Assembly: GCA_934725305.1 (NCBI GenBank)
Contig: CAKVBA010000003.1
Coordinates: 1-64,000 of the forward strand
Reading direction: 5' to 3'
Origin: an uncultured Parabacteroides sp.
GTDB lineage: Bacteria > Bacteroidota > Bacteroidia > Bacteroidales > Tannerellaceae
DNA: 64,000 nt
The notes beneath the pieces are model-generated. The model worked only from the letters and a program-made list of their open reading frames with translations. It was not told the DNA's origin and made no database searches. Both the position numbers and the translations under genes were made by a program. This document shows, in pieces, positions 19,272 to 27,814 of this stretch. How positions within the stretch are numbered: position 1 is the first letter of the stretch; each line of letters starts with the position of its first letter.

Positions 19272-20624
19272 TTATTCAAATAATTTGCCGAATTCTTCTG
19301 CAGACACTTCTTTAACGTCAAGTTCGATCTGTTCTTTCAACCATGCAGCCAATTTCTCTTCTACAGCGCGGTCGATAACGTTCTGCAATGTCTGCTTGTT
19401 TTTCAACATTTCCTTAGCATAGTTGCTAACTACCTCTTCAGGAACTGACAACATGCCGTACTGAGCGAACTGAGCTTTAGCCACACGTTTAGCAAATGCT
19501 TCGATGTCTGCGTCTTCAACCTTCAGGTCGTTCTTCTTAACCAAAGCTTCTTTGATCAGGTGATATTTCAAATCTTCGATGATCTTCGGATAATCTTCTT
19601 CGATAGATTCTTTGGTGTTCTTTTCGTTAGCAACCAGCAACCAGCGTTTCAGCAAGTCGTCAGCGAAAGACAATTCACCAGCCTTTTCAACCAAGATGTC
19701 GCGGATATCAGTCAAGAACTTGTAGTCGCTCTGAGGCATGAACTGTTCGCTCAATGCTTCTTTGATCTTGTTCTTGAATTCTTCTTCGCTTGTTACAACG
19801 CCTTCGCCGAATACTTTGTCGAACAATTCCTGATTCATCTCTGCATTTTTGTGGCGAGAGATTTCAGTGATTTCGAAGCTGAAGTCTGCAGTAGCTTCTG
19901 CTACTTTTTCTTTGTCGATCTTCAAGAAAGATGCGATTTCTGCTTCTGAACCTTCGAATGCCTTGTTCGGGTTGAATGTGATAACAGAGTTAACCTTTGC
20001 ACCGATGAACTTAGCTTTCTCTTCTTCGTTCTTGATGTATAACGGCATAACTACTGTGTTCTCTGCAACGATACCACCTTCTTTAGGAGTGCCGTTTTCC
20101 AATTCAGCTACAGTACCCTTAACCAAGTCTTTTTCTTCTACCTCTTCAGCTTTTTCATAAGTACCGAAGTTTGCGCAATAAGACTCGATCTGCTTGTTCA
20201 GCATTTCGTCGTCGATATTAACCTGATAGAACGGAACTTTGTCGTTCTTGCTTAATTCTATATTGATTTCAGGAGCAAAAGCAACATCGAAGCAGAATTC
20301 GAAATCTTCGTCTGTGTCGAAGTTGATTTCTTTCTGTTCTGTCTGGTTGGGCATCGGCTCACCCAAAATGTTTACATTGTTTTCACGGATGTATTTGAAC
20401 AGGTTTTCAGAAACCAATTTGTTAACCTCTTCAACCAAGACATGCTTGCCATACATTTTTCTTACCATGCCCATTGGTACCATACCTTTACGGAAACCCG
20501 GTACATTGGCTTTCTGACGGAAGCTGCGCAGGCTCTTTTCAACCAGATCTGCATAGTCAGCTTTCACTATTTCCAGTTTCACGATACCGCTAACGGCATC
20601 ATTGTTTTTAAGAGAAACGTTCAT
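19272..20624 (-). CDS. tig: Trigger factor (ribosome-associated chaperone)
   Basis: The 450-residue protein has the trigger factor N-terminal ribosome-binding domain, with the signature FRKG in NVPGFRKGMVPMGMVRK near residues 41-57. A middle FKBP-like region follows (about 150-240), then a helical C-terminal chaperone domain. It binds nascent chains at the ribosome exit tunnel. The middle domain lacks a clearly conserved FKBP active site on reading, so isomerase activity is uncertain. It lies upstream of clpP on the same strand with a separate promoter and a terminator between them; tig-clpP-clpX order is common in bacteria. Confidence 0.95.
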   Translation of the reverse strand: MNVSLKNNDAVSGIVKLEIVKADYADLVEKSLRSFRQKANVPGFRKGMVPMGMVRKMYGKHVLVEEVNKLVSENLFKYIRENNVNILGEPMPNQTEQKEINFDTDEDFEFCFDVAFAPEINIELSKNDKVPFYQVNIDDEMLNKQIESYCANFGTYEKAEEVEEKDLVKGTVAELENGTPKEGGIVAENTVVMPLYIKNEEEKAKFIGAKVNSVITFNPNKAFEGSEAEIASFLKIDKEKVAEATADFSFEITEISRHKNAEMNQELFDKVFGEGVVTSEEEFKNKIKEALSEQFMPQSDYKFLTDIRDILVEKAGELSFADDLLKRWLLVANEKNTKESIEEDYPKIIEDLKYHLIKEALVKKNDLKVEDADIEAFAKRVAKAQFAQYGMLSVPEEVVSNYAKEMLKNKQTLQNVIDRAVEEKLAAWLKEQIELDVKEVSAEEFGKLFE

Positions 20625-20669
20625 TCTGAATTATTTATTTAATTAATGTTCGTATCGAATTTTAGGGTG

Positions 20670-20700
20670 CAAAATTAGGTTTATTCTTTTAATATCGCAA
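20670..20700 (-). promoter_or_regulatory. tig promoter
   Basis: On the minus strand TTG (20700-20698) and TAATTTTG (20677-20670) are separated by 20 nt, matching TTG-N19..21-TAnnTTTG, about 45 nt before the tig ATG. Confidence 0.65.
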
Positions 20701-20859
20701 ATTGTTGGCCGAAATTGTTGTTAGATTGTTCTTTATCGCCTGAAAATGGCATTCTTCCCTATTTTAACGAGATAAATAGTTGTTAGTCTAAAATATTTGC
20801 ATTCCTTTGTGGTGCTGAAAGGGGATTTACCTTGAACTTACTTAACATTGTTACTGATT

Positions 20860-20900
20860 TCTTCATTTATATGTCGATGATCTCTTCATTTATATGTCGA
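20860..20900. repeat. Two 18-bp direct repeats upstream of the RRM gene
   Basis: TCTTCATTTATATGTCGA occurs at 20860-20877 and again at 20883-20900, 23 bp start to start. The pair sits 75-115 bp before the RRM-protein start, in an AT-rich intergenic region (20640-20974) with no other gene. Operator or RNA-binding site are both possible. Confidence 0.6.
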
Positions 20901-20974
20901 AGTGTTTTTCATTGTTACGATTTTTTCTGGTTTACTACTTTCATTAAGTAACAATTTTTCAAAATATTTTTTGT

Positions 20975-21220
20975 ATGAACATTTACATTGGAAACTTGAA
21001 CTATCGTGTTCGAGAAGATGATTTGAAACGCGTGATGGAATCTTATGGTGTGGTAGAGTCTGTTAAGATTATCAAAGACCGTGAAACCGGTAAATCTAAA
21101 GGCTTCGCTTTTGTTGAAATGCCTAATGAAACTGAGGGCCGTAATGCCATTGCCGGATTGAACACAGTTGAATTCGAAGGTCGTCAGATGGTGGTGAAAG
21201 AAGCTTTGCCTCGTAAATAA
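20975..21220 (+). CDS. RRM-domain RNA-binding protein (Rbp type)
   Basis: The 81-residue protein is one complete RNA recognition motif. RNP2 is IYIGNL at residues 3-8 and RNP1 is KGFAFVEM near 44-51, with a short basic tail. Single-RRM proteins of this size are abundant in Bacteroidetes, where the RbpA/B/C family has been shown to act as post-transcriptional regulators, including of polysaccharide utilisation genes. It stands alone, with its own leader containing two direct repeats. The RNA targets cannot be read from the sequence. Confidence 0.93.
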   Translation: MNIYIGNLNYRVREDDLKRVMESYGVVESVKIIKDRETGKSKGFAFVEMPNETEGRNAIAGLNTVEFEGRQMVVKEALPRK

Positions 21221-21389
21221 TTGGTTTGCCTTTAGCACTGGCCGTTTGATGGTGGCCAGGTAGAAGGAGTTGGTGGATATGCTTACTTAGTTGCGAAGGG
21301 TTGGCCTTTTCGGTTAAGTGGGCATATCTTTGTTTTTATAAGAGCGTTTGTCTCTGTCTTTATTCTTGTTCTTATCTTTATTGTCCGTT

Positions 21390-22283
21390 ATGCTATACAG
21401 AGGGTTGTTTGCCGGGTGTTCTGCTTGGTCGCATGTGTTTGTTCTTTTGGTCTCCATTTTGATCGGTTCTTTGTTCGCCTCACTGATAAGTATGGGCTTG
21501 CTTTCGGCTTGGGGCGGTTTGGACGTATCGATGTATGACAATCCGGGATTGATGCGTGCGGTTCAATTTATCTCTGCCATCGGAACATTTCTGATTCCCT
21601 CTTTCGTGGTTGCCTGGGTAAGCAGTTCCAGTGTGGCTGATTATCTGTCGCTGCGTAAGGTGTCGGATAGCGCCGTGTGGTTGTATGCGGGTGTGGGAGT
21701 TGTTTTGCTTTCTCCCGTAATCAATGTGTTGTCATGGGTGAATCGTCAGATGGTGCTGCCCGATTTTTTGGCACCTGTTGAGCAGTGGATGCGTCTGCAA
21801 GAGGAGCAGGCTCAGCGATTGGTCGAGGTGATGTTGTCGGGAGGCGGAATAATAAGTCTGCTGGCCAATCTCATTGTTGTTGCCGTGACGGCCGCCGTGG
21901 TGGAGGAGTTTTTTTTTCGTGGTGTGATGCAGCGGATCTTGGGACGATGTATGTCGAATCATCATTTGGTGATTTGGCTGACGGCTTTTCTTTTCAGTGC
22001 CTTCCATCTTCAGTTCTTTGGATTTATTCCCCGTTTGGTGTTGGGTGCCTATTTGGGTTATCTGCTTTATTGGAGCCGGAGCATTTGGGTGCCGGTGTTT
22101 GCCCACTTTGTCAATAATGCCATTGTTGTGGTTGCTATGTCTTTTCCCGATTTGAAGGAGTGTGAGTTTGTGACGGGTGAGATAGCCGGCGAAGATATCC
22201 TCGTTTATGTATGTGTGGCAGTGGTTGCTCTTCTCTTTTTTGTCTGGGCGCAAAAGCAGTTGCGTCATCACCTCATGCCGTAG
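21390..22283 (+). CDS. CPBP-family intramembrane metalloprotease
   Basis: The protein of 297 residues is polytopic, with about eight hydrophobic segments. It carries the CPBP (CAAX protease and bacteriocin-processing) motifs: EEFFFRG, then FHLQFFGFIPR, then a late HFVNN segment containing metal-ligand His/Asn. These enzymes are Rce1-related membrane proteases; bacterial substrates are mostly unknown. I chose the ATG at 21390 (MLYRGLFAG); a TTG at 21348 would add 14 residues with no support. It converges on lptB. Confidence 0.85.
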   Translation: MLYRGLFAGCSAWSHVFVLLVSILIGSLFASLISMGLLSAWGGLDVSMYDNPGLMRAVQFISAIGTFLIPSFVVAWVSSSSVADYLSLRKVSDSAVWLYAGVGVVLLSPVINVLSWVNRQMVLPDFLAPVEQWMRLQEEQAQRLVEVMLSGGGIISLLANLIVVAVTAAVVEEFFFRGVMQRILGRCMSNHHLVIWLTAFLFSAFHLQFFGFIPRLVLGAYLGYLLYWSRSIWVPVFAHFVNNAIVVVAMSFPDLKECEFVTGEIAGEDILVYVCVAVVALLFFVWAQKQLRHHLMP

Positions 22284-22311
22284 CGTTGATCTTATACATT
22301 AATATATATTA

Positions 22312-22344
22312 TATTCAAACGGCATTCAAACAGCGTTCAAAAAA
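22312..22344. repeat. 11-bp phased array, 3 units
   Basis: TATTCAAACGG, CATTCAAACAG and CGTTCAAAAAA follow one another exactly. They lie between the convergent CPBP protease and lptB genes, where no conventional terminator hairpin was seen. Confidence 0.7.
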
Positions 22345-22375
22345 GAGGTAGAGCACGGATAGCGAAAAAGAGAGA

Positions 22376-23128
22376 TTACAAATCTTTCTTTCGTAAGATA
22401 AAGTCTTTTCCCAAGTACTTTTCTCGTACGATTTCGTTTTCGGCCAGCTGCTCGGCTGTTCCTTGGAAAAGGACTTTGCCCTCGAACAGCAGATAGGCAC
22501 GGTCACAAATACTCAAAGTCTCATACACGTTGTGGTCTGTAATAAGGATGCCGATGTTTTTATGCTTCAATTTGGCCACGATGCTTTGGATGTCTTGCAC
22601 CGCAATCGGGTCAACGCCAGCAAACGGTTCGTCCAGCATGATAAACTTGGGGTTGATGGCCAGACAGCGTGCAATCTCGGCTCTGCGTCGTTCGCCACCC
22701 GACAACTGGTCGCCCAGGTTTTTACGGACTTTGTGCAGACCAAATTCGGTCAGAAGACTTTCCAATTTCTCCTTTTGATATTCCGGTGTCGTATCGGTCA
22801 TTTCAAGAACCGAGCGTATGTTGTCTTCAACCGTCATCTTGCGGAAGATCGAGGCCTCTTGCGCCAGATAGCCGATGCCGTTGCGGGCACGTCTATAGAC
22901 CGGGAACTTTGTAATTTCCATGTCGTTTAGGAAAATCTTGCCTTCGTTGGGCGTTACCAATCCAACGGTCATGTAGAAAGTGGTTGTCTTTCCGGCTCCG
23001 TTCGGGCCTAATAATCCCACAATCTCGCCCTGTTTCACGTTGATGGAAACATGATTGACAACCGTGCGGGTTCTATATTTCTTTACGAGGTCCTCTGTGC
23101 GGAGCACCATTTGCTGATCATCTGCCAT
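22376..23128 (-). CDS. lptB: LPS export ABC transporter ATP-binding protein LptB
   Basis: The 250-residue ATPase powers LPS extraction from the inner membrane with LptFG. Walker A is GPNGAGKTT near residue 38-46, the signature is [13 protein letters not shown], and Walker B is [15 protein letters not shown] followed by the H-loop ITDHNVYE; these last two match LptB specifically. The start at 23128 ([18 protein letters not shown]) was taken rather than 23176, because the promoter at 23146-23176 overlaps the longer reading. LptF/G/C are not in the window; the OstA-like gene at 7646 may be its periplasmic partner. Confidence 0.95.
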   Translation of the reverse strand: MADDQQMVLRTEDLVKKYRTRTVVNHVSINVKQGEIVGLLGPNGAGKTTTFYMTVGLVTPNEGKIFLNDMEITKFPVYRRARNGIGYLAQEASIFRKMTVEDNIRSVLEMTDTTPEYQKEKLESLLTEFGLHKVRKNLGDQLSGGERRRAEIARCLAINPKFIMLDEPFAGVDPIAVQDIQSIVAKLKHKNIGILITDHNVYETLSICDRAYLLFEGKVLFQGTAEQLAENEIVREKYLGKDFILRKKDL

Positions 23129-23145
23129 TTTCTGAAGATTTGTTG

Positions 23146-23176
23146 CAAAGATAGTGAAAGGCGAGAGAAATGGCAA
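23146..23176 (-). promoter_or_regulatory. lptB promoter
   Basis: On the minus strand TTG (23176-23174) and TATCTTTG (23153-23146) are 20 nt apart. The -7 box is 18 bp before the ATG, so the 5' leader is very short. Confidence 0.7.
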
Positions 23177-23343
23177 TATGGAAAACTTGTTTTCAGCGGA
23201 TTGACATTTCCGAGCCGCTTCCTATCTTCGATTTTCATCAAAAAGACAGAAATAAATAATTGTGCGCAACTCTTGTGTAGCACCATTCCCGGCTTTTAGG
23301 AAACATTTACAAAGAACTGAAATTCCCTTTGTTATAATTGTGC

Positions 23344-23351
23344 TATCTTTG
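23344..23351 (+). promoter_or_regulatory. Candidate -7 box upstream of the MlaE-like gene
   Basis: TATCTTTG fits TAnnTTTG and is 33 bp before the ATG. No TTG at 19-22 nt upstream was found, so this is a half-supported promoter. Confidence 0.4.
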
Positions 23352-23383
23352 CGAATTGGAATAATTTTTTATGTTATAAGAAG

Positions 23384-24127
23384 ATGAACAAAGCATTGCA
23401 CAAAATGGGGGAATACACCTTGCTGATGATGAAAAGCATTACGCTGCCCGACCGATGGAGTATGTTTTTCAAACAGTTGGTCAAGGAGATATATAAGCTC
23501 GGTGTGGATTCGTTGTGGATTGTGATTATTATCTCTGTTTTTATCGGAACGGTAATAGCAATCCAGATTTCGTTGAACATCAGTTCCCCGCTAATCCCTA
23601 AATTTACGATTGGATATACGACTCGAGAAATTATCCTGTTGGAGTTCTCTTCATCTATCATGTGTCTGATTTTGGCCGGCAAGGTAGGTAGTAACATCGC
23701 CTCAGAGATTGGAACTATGCGTGTGACCGAACAGATTGATGCCATGGAGATTATGGGTGTCAATTCTGCAAATTTCCTGATACTTCCGAAGATGGTGGGA
23801 TTGATGTTGTTTGTTCCGGTGCTTGTTGTCTTTAGTATGTTCACCGGCATCTTGGGTGGTATTGCAGCCAGCTATGTGGTGGATGGCATGACGCCCTCTT
23901 CGTTTGAATATGGATTGCAGTTCTATTTTAATGAATTCTACATTTGGTATTCAATCATCAAATCTGTGGTCTATGCCTTTATCATCTCTTCGATTGCCTC
24001 CTATTTTGGCTATTATGTAAAGGGTGGAGCTCTTGAGGTTGGTAAGGCCAGTACCAATGCAGTGGTGATGAGCAGCATCATGATTTTGATGGCCGATGTG
24101 ATTTTAACTCAATTAATGCTTACTTGA
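23384..24127 (+). CDS. mlaE: MlaE-family lipid ABC transporter permease
   Basis: The 247-residue protein belongs to the MlaE/DUF140 permease family, with about five to six membrane segments. It has the family block LEFSSSIMCLILAGKVGSNIASEIGTMRVTEQIDAMEIMGVN, quoted here in part around residues 87-130. In Gram-negatives MlaE and the ATPase MlaF, with the MCE protein MlaD, move phospholipids between the membranes. It is followed by the ATPase gene after 7 bp. No MCE-domain gene is adjacent. Confidence 0.9.
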   Translation: MNKALHKMGEYTLLMMKSITLPDRWSMFFKQLVKEIYKLGVDSLWIVIIISVFIGTVIAIQISLNISSPLIPKFTIGYTTREIILLEFSSSIMCLILAGKVGSNIASEIGTMRVTEQIDAMEIMGVNSANFLILPKMVGLMLFVPVLVVFSMFTGILGGIAASYVVDGMTPSSFEYGLQFYFNEFYIWYSIIKSVVYAFIISSIASYFGYYVKGGALEVGKASTNAVVMSSIMILMADVILTQLMLT

Positions 24128-24134
24128 TAGAGAG

Positions 24135-24911
24135 ATGATTGAAGTAAAGAATATAACAAAGTCGTTTGACGGGCGCACGGTTTTGAACAATATCAGTGCA
24201 CTTTTTGAAGATGGAAAGACCAATCTGATTATCGGTAGAAGTGGTTCGGGCAAGACGGTGATGATTAAGAATATCATTGGATTGATGAAGCCTGATTCCG
24301 GTGAAATCCTTTATGATGGGCGAGATTTGATCACCATGAATAAGCATGAGTTGAACATGTTGCGCCGTGAGATGGGAATGCTTTTCCAGGGTTCGGCTCT
24401 CTTTGACAGTATGACTGTGCTTGAGAATGTGATGTTTCCGCTGGATATGTTTTCCGATAAAATATACAAAGAGCGTGAGAAGCGTGCTCGCTTCTGTTTA
24501 GATCGTGTCAATCTGTCCGAAGCCGGCCATCTCTATCCTTCCGAGATTAGTGGTGGTATGATGAAGCGTGCCGCTATTGCCCGGGCGATTGCATTGAATC
24601 CGAAATATTTGTTCTGTGACGAGCCCAATTCGGGTCTTGACCCTAAGACCTCTTTGCTGATTGACGATCTGATTCATGATATTACTTTGGAGTATGACAT
24701 GACAACCGTGATCAACACTCACGATATGAACTCTGTGATGAATATCGGAGATAATATTGTGTTCATCAAAGAGGGTGTGAAAGAGTGGCAAGGCACGAAA
24801 GAGGATGTAATCACTTCCGAAAATAAGGCATTGAATGACTTTATCTTTGCTTCAGATCTGTTCCGTAAGGTAAAGGAGGTGGAAGAGACCGAATTGAAGC
24901 ATAAAGAGTAG
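24135..24911 (+). CDS. mlaF: MlaF-like ABC transporter ATP-binding protein
   Basis: The 258-residue ATPase has Walker A GRSGSGKT near 35-42, Q-loop LFQGSALFDSMTV, signature SGGMMKRAAIARAIA, Walker B YLFCDEPNSGLDPKT and H-loop INTHDMNS. The LFQ-SALFDS-T and GGM-KR motifs are characteristic of the MlaF (Ttg2A) branch. It forms a two-gene unit with the permease. The C-terminus is short and charged. Downstream lies the inverted repeat copy 2, with no MCE gene. Confidence 0.92.
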   Translation: MIEVKNITKSFDGRTVLNNISALFEDGKTNLIIGRSGSGKTVMIKNIIGLMKPDSGEILYDGRDLITMNKHELNMLRREMGMLFQGSALFDSMTVLENVMFPLDMFSDKIYKEREKRARFCLDRVNLSEAGHLYPSEISGGMMKRAAIARAIALNPKYLFCDEPNSGLDPKTSLLIDDLIHDITLEYDMTTVINTHDMNSVMNIGDNIVFIKEGVKEWQGTKEDVITSENKALNDFIFASDLFRKVKEVEETELKHKE

Positions 24912-24980
24912 AAATATAAGTCAGGCGAATATCTCCTTTTTCTCCGAATTAAAACAACGTTTACGATTGGAACTATTGAC

Positions 24981-25496
24981 CCAGGGCAGCGCCCTGAGCT
25001 GAAATACTATCCCTAAATTATAGTAGTTATTGTATTTTAATCAAGCACGTTTTTGTTAACAGCAAAAGAGAAAACCATTAAGGGCAATGGGCCATTTCGC
25101 CAAGGTTGACCGACCAATCCGCCTTGGACTGAATGCCTTGTAAAACAAGGTTATAGGCTGGCTTTCAAAGGTCTATAGACTTTTCGGAATTAGTCTATAG
25201 ACTTTTCTCAAAAAGGGTATAGACTTTTTTGAAATTGGGTAGGCACTCCGTCGGAAAGGAGTAGTTACCCAATTTCCAAAAATAGCCTACTCCGTTTTGG
25301 CGAGGTTAACAGCCTCTTGTCTGCTCGCCGGCTTATTGTATTTTTTACAGCCATTGCCTGTGAGTTTACAAAGCTATGTCGTTGGGGCGTTGTTACCCAA
25401 ACAGACGGTCTTATATGGTTTTTTTCTCTAATGCCGTTCCAACGTCGTTAGAATGCTGTTAAATAAGCAGTTGTGAAATCATTTAAATCTGTTAAA
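24981..25496. repeat. Multi-hairpin intergenic repeat, copy 2 (inverted)
   Basis: This is the reverse complement of 1-538 with few differences. It starts with the CCAGGGCAGCGCCCTG palindrome (24982-24997) and ends with the complement of the first bases of the window. It has one ATTGGGTAGGCACTCCG unit instead of two, which accounts for the 22-bp length difference. It contains no gene and ends 214 bp before the frameshifted regulator. Copies 1 and 2 flank 24.4 kb in opposite orientation. Confidence 0.9.
25423..25466. repeat. 11-bp phased array inside repeat copy 2
   Basis: TTTCTCTAATG, CCGTTCCAACG, TCGTTAGAATG and CTGTTAAATAA are the complement of the array at 31-74, keeping the TTNNAA core every 11 bp. 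Confidence 0.65.
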
Positions 25497-25518
25497 AAAA
25501 AGCTGCCGACCTTTTCTC

Positions 25519-25538
25519 AAAAAGGGTGCGCCCTTTTT
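25519..25538. terminator. Terminator-like hairpin
   Basis: AAAAAGGG-TGCG-CCCTTTTT is a perfect 8-bp hairpin with A/T flanks, able to act in either direction. It is flanked by two copies of AAAAAGCTGCCGA (near 25497 and 25541). It could end transcripts entering from the mla genes. The rest of 25539-25710 holds no recognisable element. Confidence 0.5.
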
Positions 25539-25710
25539 CCAAAAAGCTGCCGAGCTTTCCGGATAGTGATGCTCTTCTTTTCCAGCGATGTCGCCAATCA
25601 ACAGAAATCTTGATCGGTTCGCCAGCGCATTATATAAAAGATGCTATTATTTGCTTATTGTCTATTTATTGCCTTTCTTCGCAGAAGAATACTAATATCA
25701 TTATATTCAA

Positions 25711-26133
25711 ATGAAAGAACACATAAATATTCTTCTGCTAACTCTATTCGGACTGTTGGTGGCTTGTTCCTCTTCAGAACGTTATCCTGATGCCATGCAA
25801 AATGCGATACGCTGCATGGAGCAACATCCTGATAGTGCACAGCTCTATTTGACTTCGTTGGAATCTTCTATCCGACATGAGCCGAAAGAGACACGGATGT
25901 ATTATAACTTGTTGAAACTTCGCACAAACGACCTGCTCAAGAAACGACACACCACAGACTCATTGGCTGTCCAGTTAGTTGACTATTATAAACAGACCCG
26001 CCAACGGGAAAAATTGTTAGAGGCCTATTATCTATTGGGGCGTATCTATCGTAATATGAGTGATGCACCTCGCTCTTTAGCTGCTTTTCAAGAGGCTCTA
26101 TCCATAGGAAAAACAACAACATGCTATACTTGA
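25711..26133 (+). CDS. N-terminal half of the frameshifted TPR regulator
   Basis: This 140-residue segment begins with a lipoprotein signal (lipobox LLVAC, Cys at about residue 19). It continues with helical repeats containing DSAQLYLTSLE and AYYLLGRIYRNMSDAPRSLAAF, which look like tetratricopeptide repeats. The last seven residues (KTTTCYT) are out of frame relative to the second half. On its own it would be a small anchored TPR protein without output domain. Confidence 0.6.
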   Translation: MKEHINILLLTLFGLLVACSSSERYPDAMQNAIRCMEQHPDSAQLYLTSLESSIRHEPKETRMYYNLLKLRTNDLLKKRHTTDSLAVQLVDYYKQTRQREKLLEAYYLLGRIYRNMSDAPRSLAAFQEALSIGKTTTCYT

Positions 26134-27443
26134 TGGCCCGGATTTATGAACATCAAAATTATCTGTATGCCTACCAGGATGTATATCCGGAAGCTATGGA
26201 GGCAGCTATACATTCTCGCCATTACTATCAGCTGATCCATCATGATCTTGGCATCGCCCTTTCCTATCGCAACCAGGCTCGCATCTTTGATAAATTAGGA
26301 GAGTTGGATAGTATGGAATATTATTATCAGAAGTCGTATGAAATGGCAAAGGAAAATAGCAACCCTCTTTTTAAAACCTATATTTTGGAGGAACAAATTT
26401 CAGCATACATAGACCATGGAATGATAGAAAAAGGAGAAGTTTTATTATCCAAGATTCATCCGGAAGAAAGGACCAACCATAAAATTGCTCTTTATAACTA
26501 TGGAATGATCCACGCATTTCACCATCAAAACGATTCTGCCATCAGTTGTTTTAAAAGAGCCATTCCACACAACGACCTATATATAAATAAAGATAGTTAC
26601 CGGGCTTGGGCTCAAATTGAAGCGGAGAAAAAGAATTTTTCGGCTGCTTATGAAATGCTTCTACATGGATGGGCATGCTACGACTCCATTGTCAAAAGAA
26701 TCCAGACAGAAGCATTAGCCAAGGCTCATGCCCTTTATAACTATCAGCATATCGAAAAGGAGAAGTATCAGTTGGAACAGGTTAGTCACAAAAGATTATT
26801 TCTTCTTTACGGTTTAGTAGCTATCATACTGCTCGTTCTTGCCCTAACCTTTATTATTATTCAGCGTTTGCGCCATAAAAAGCAGCAAGCATTAGCGCAA
26901 GAACGACTGTTGCGCATGATTCAGGCAGAAGAGTTAAAAAAGAGCCTGCACTATATTGAAGAAAAAGAGAACAAACTACAAGAACTGGAAAAGCAGCTGG
27001 ACGAGCAAGACAGTTACTATCGGCAATTATTGGATTTGCAGCGTAAGGAGCTGGAACTATCCAAACAGCAGGCCACGCTCATACTATCTAACAGACAGCA
27101 GCAGATGTCGGGTCTGATAAGCTCAGCCATTTATCAGCATTTTCATCAAGCCGAAGCCAACGTTGCTAAAATTACGGAATCAGATTGGCTCGAACTTCAG
27201 CAAACACTCGATTTGACCTATCCTCAATTTTCAGAGCGACTGCAACAATTGTATCCGAAAATGTCGGAAAGGGAGCGTCGCATTTGCTACCTGATTAAGA
27301 TCTCAATGCCAAACAACCAAATGGCTCTTATCTTGTGTTGCACTCCTTCTACAATCACTCAGACACGAAAAAGACTCTATAAAAAGATTACAGGCGAAGA
27401 GGGAAGTGGAGAGAAATTAGACCGCATTATTATTGATTTATAG
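26121..27443 (+). CDS. C-terminal half of the frameshifted TPR regulator (TPR, membrane helix, HTH)
   Basis: The 440-residue segment continues the TPR-like helices (about 1-210), then has a membrane helix LFLLYGLVAIILLVLALTFI near 226-246. A coiled coil rich in Glu, Gln and Lys follows (about 250-325), and a C-terminal region resembles a LuxR-like helix-turn-helix (ERRICYLIKISMPNNQMALI...STITQTRKRLYKK). In intact relatives the TPR part is periplasmic and the HTH cytoplasmic. Started at its own ATG it would lack a signal peptide but could still insert. Confidence 0.65.
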   Translation: MLYLMARIYEHQNYLYAYQDVYPEAMEAAIHSRHYYQLIHHDLGIALSYRNQARIFDKLGELDSMEYYYQKSYEMAKENSNPLFKTYILEEQISAYIDHGMIEKGEVLLSKIHPEERTNHKIALYNYGMIHAFHHQNDSAISCFKRAIPHNDLYINKDSYRAWAQIEAEKKNFSAAYEMLLHGWACYDSIVKRIQTEALAKAHALYNYQHIEKEKYQLEQVSHKRLFLLYGLVAIILLVLALTFIIIQRLRHKKQQALAQERLLRMIQAEELKKSLHYIEEKENKLQELEKQLDEQDSYYRQLLDLQRKELELSKQQATLILSNRQQQMSGLISSAIYQHFHQAEANVAKITESDWLELQQTLDLTYPQFSERLQQLYPKMSERERRICYLIKISMPNNQMALILCCTPSTITQTRKRLYKKITGEEGSGEKLDRIIIDL

Positions 27444-27542
27444 GATATTATAATTTGTCAATTTTTTGTCAATTGCATTATTGCGCCGGGAGAAGTAAGA
27501 ATTCTACTTTTGCCGGTGAATTTATAAATCAAAAAAAGCATG

Positions 27543-27620
27543 ATGAAAAAATTACTCTCATTAGTAATGATTTGTCTTTTGTCTTTTATCTATTCCGGTA
27601 TTATGTTGTATTATTTATAA
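27543..27620 (+). CDS. Possible 25-residue hydrophobic peptide or gene remnant
   Basis: ATG-initiated frame MKKLLSLVMICLLSF... ending YYL before a TAA, preceded by a purine-rich stretch. It looks like a signal peptide cut off soon after the hydrophobic core. It may be a small membrane peptide or the 5' remnant of a lost exported protein; a 67-residue reading of the same DNA in another frame is not convincing. Confidence 0.25.
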   Translation: MKKLLSLVMICLLSFIYSGIMLYYL

Positions 27621-27698
27621 ATGATATAGAGAAAAAGACACAGGATGTTAGACGGTGAGTCATAAATGTAAACTGTCGTGTTGCTTTTGGGGTATATT

Positions 27699-27737
27699 AA
27701 AAAGGCTACATCAAACATTTATGATGCAGTCCTTTTT
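27699..27737 (+). terminator. Imperfect terminator hairpin
   Basis: AAAAAGGCTACATCA pairs, with mismatches, with TGATGCAGTCCTTTTT. It lies between the regulator remnant and the following lipoprotein gene and has the same sequence flavour as the other GGCTGCATCA terminators here. Confidence 0.6.
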
Positions 27738-27814
27738 GAAGAGTGTTAGAATTAGAAGCATTTATGCTTTTAAAACAAATTCACTATGTTTGTGGAATCT
27801 AAAATTATAGTAAT

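Larger units (their letters stand above)
25711..27443 (+). pseudogene. TPR-membrane-HTH regulator gene with a frameshift (full extent)
   Basis: Read across a one-base frame change near 26110-26121, this is one gene for a protein of about 577 residues. It has a lipoprotein-like signal, helical TPR-type repeats, one membrane helix, a coiled coil and a C-terminal helix-turn-helix. That is a common Bacteroidales sensor/regulator design. The break lies at GGAAAAACAACAACATG: one more A in the run of five would give continuous GKNNNML. The cause may be a true inactivating deletion, a reversible homopolymer switch, ribosomal slippage, or a base-calling error. The halves overlap by 13 bp and the second half has its own ATG. 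Confidence 0.7.

Noticed and set aside
21348..21389. TTG start for the CPBP protease
   Set aside because: The extension MSLSLFLFLS... is not supported by family N-termini; the ATG at 21390 fits.
27455..27658. A 67-residue reading frame after the TPR regulator
   Set aside because: Its codon use and low-complexity sequence look random; the alternative frame with an obvious signal peptide at 27543 is more credible.
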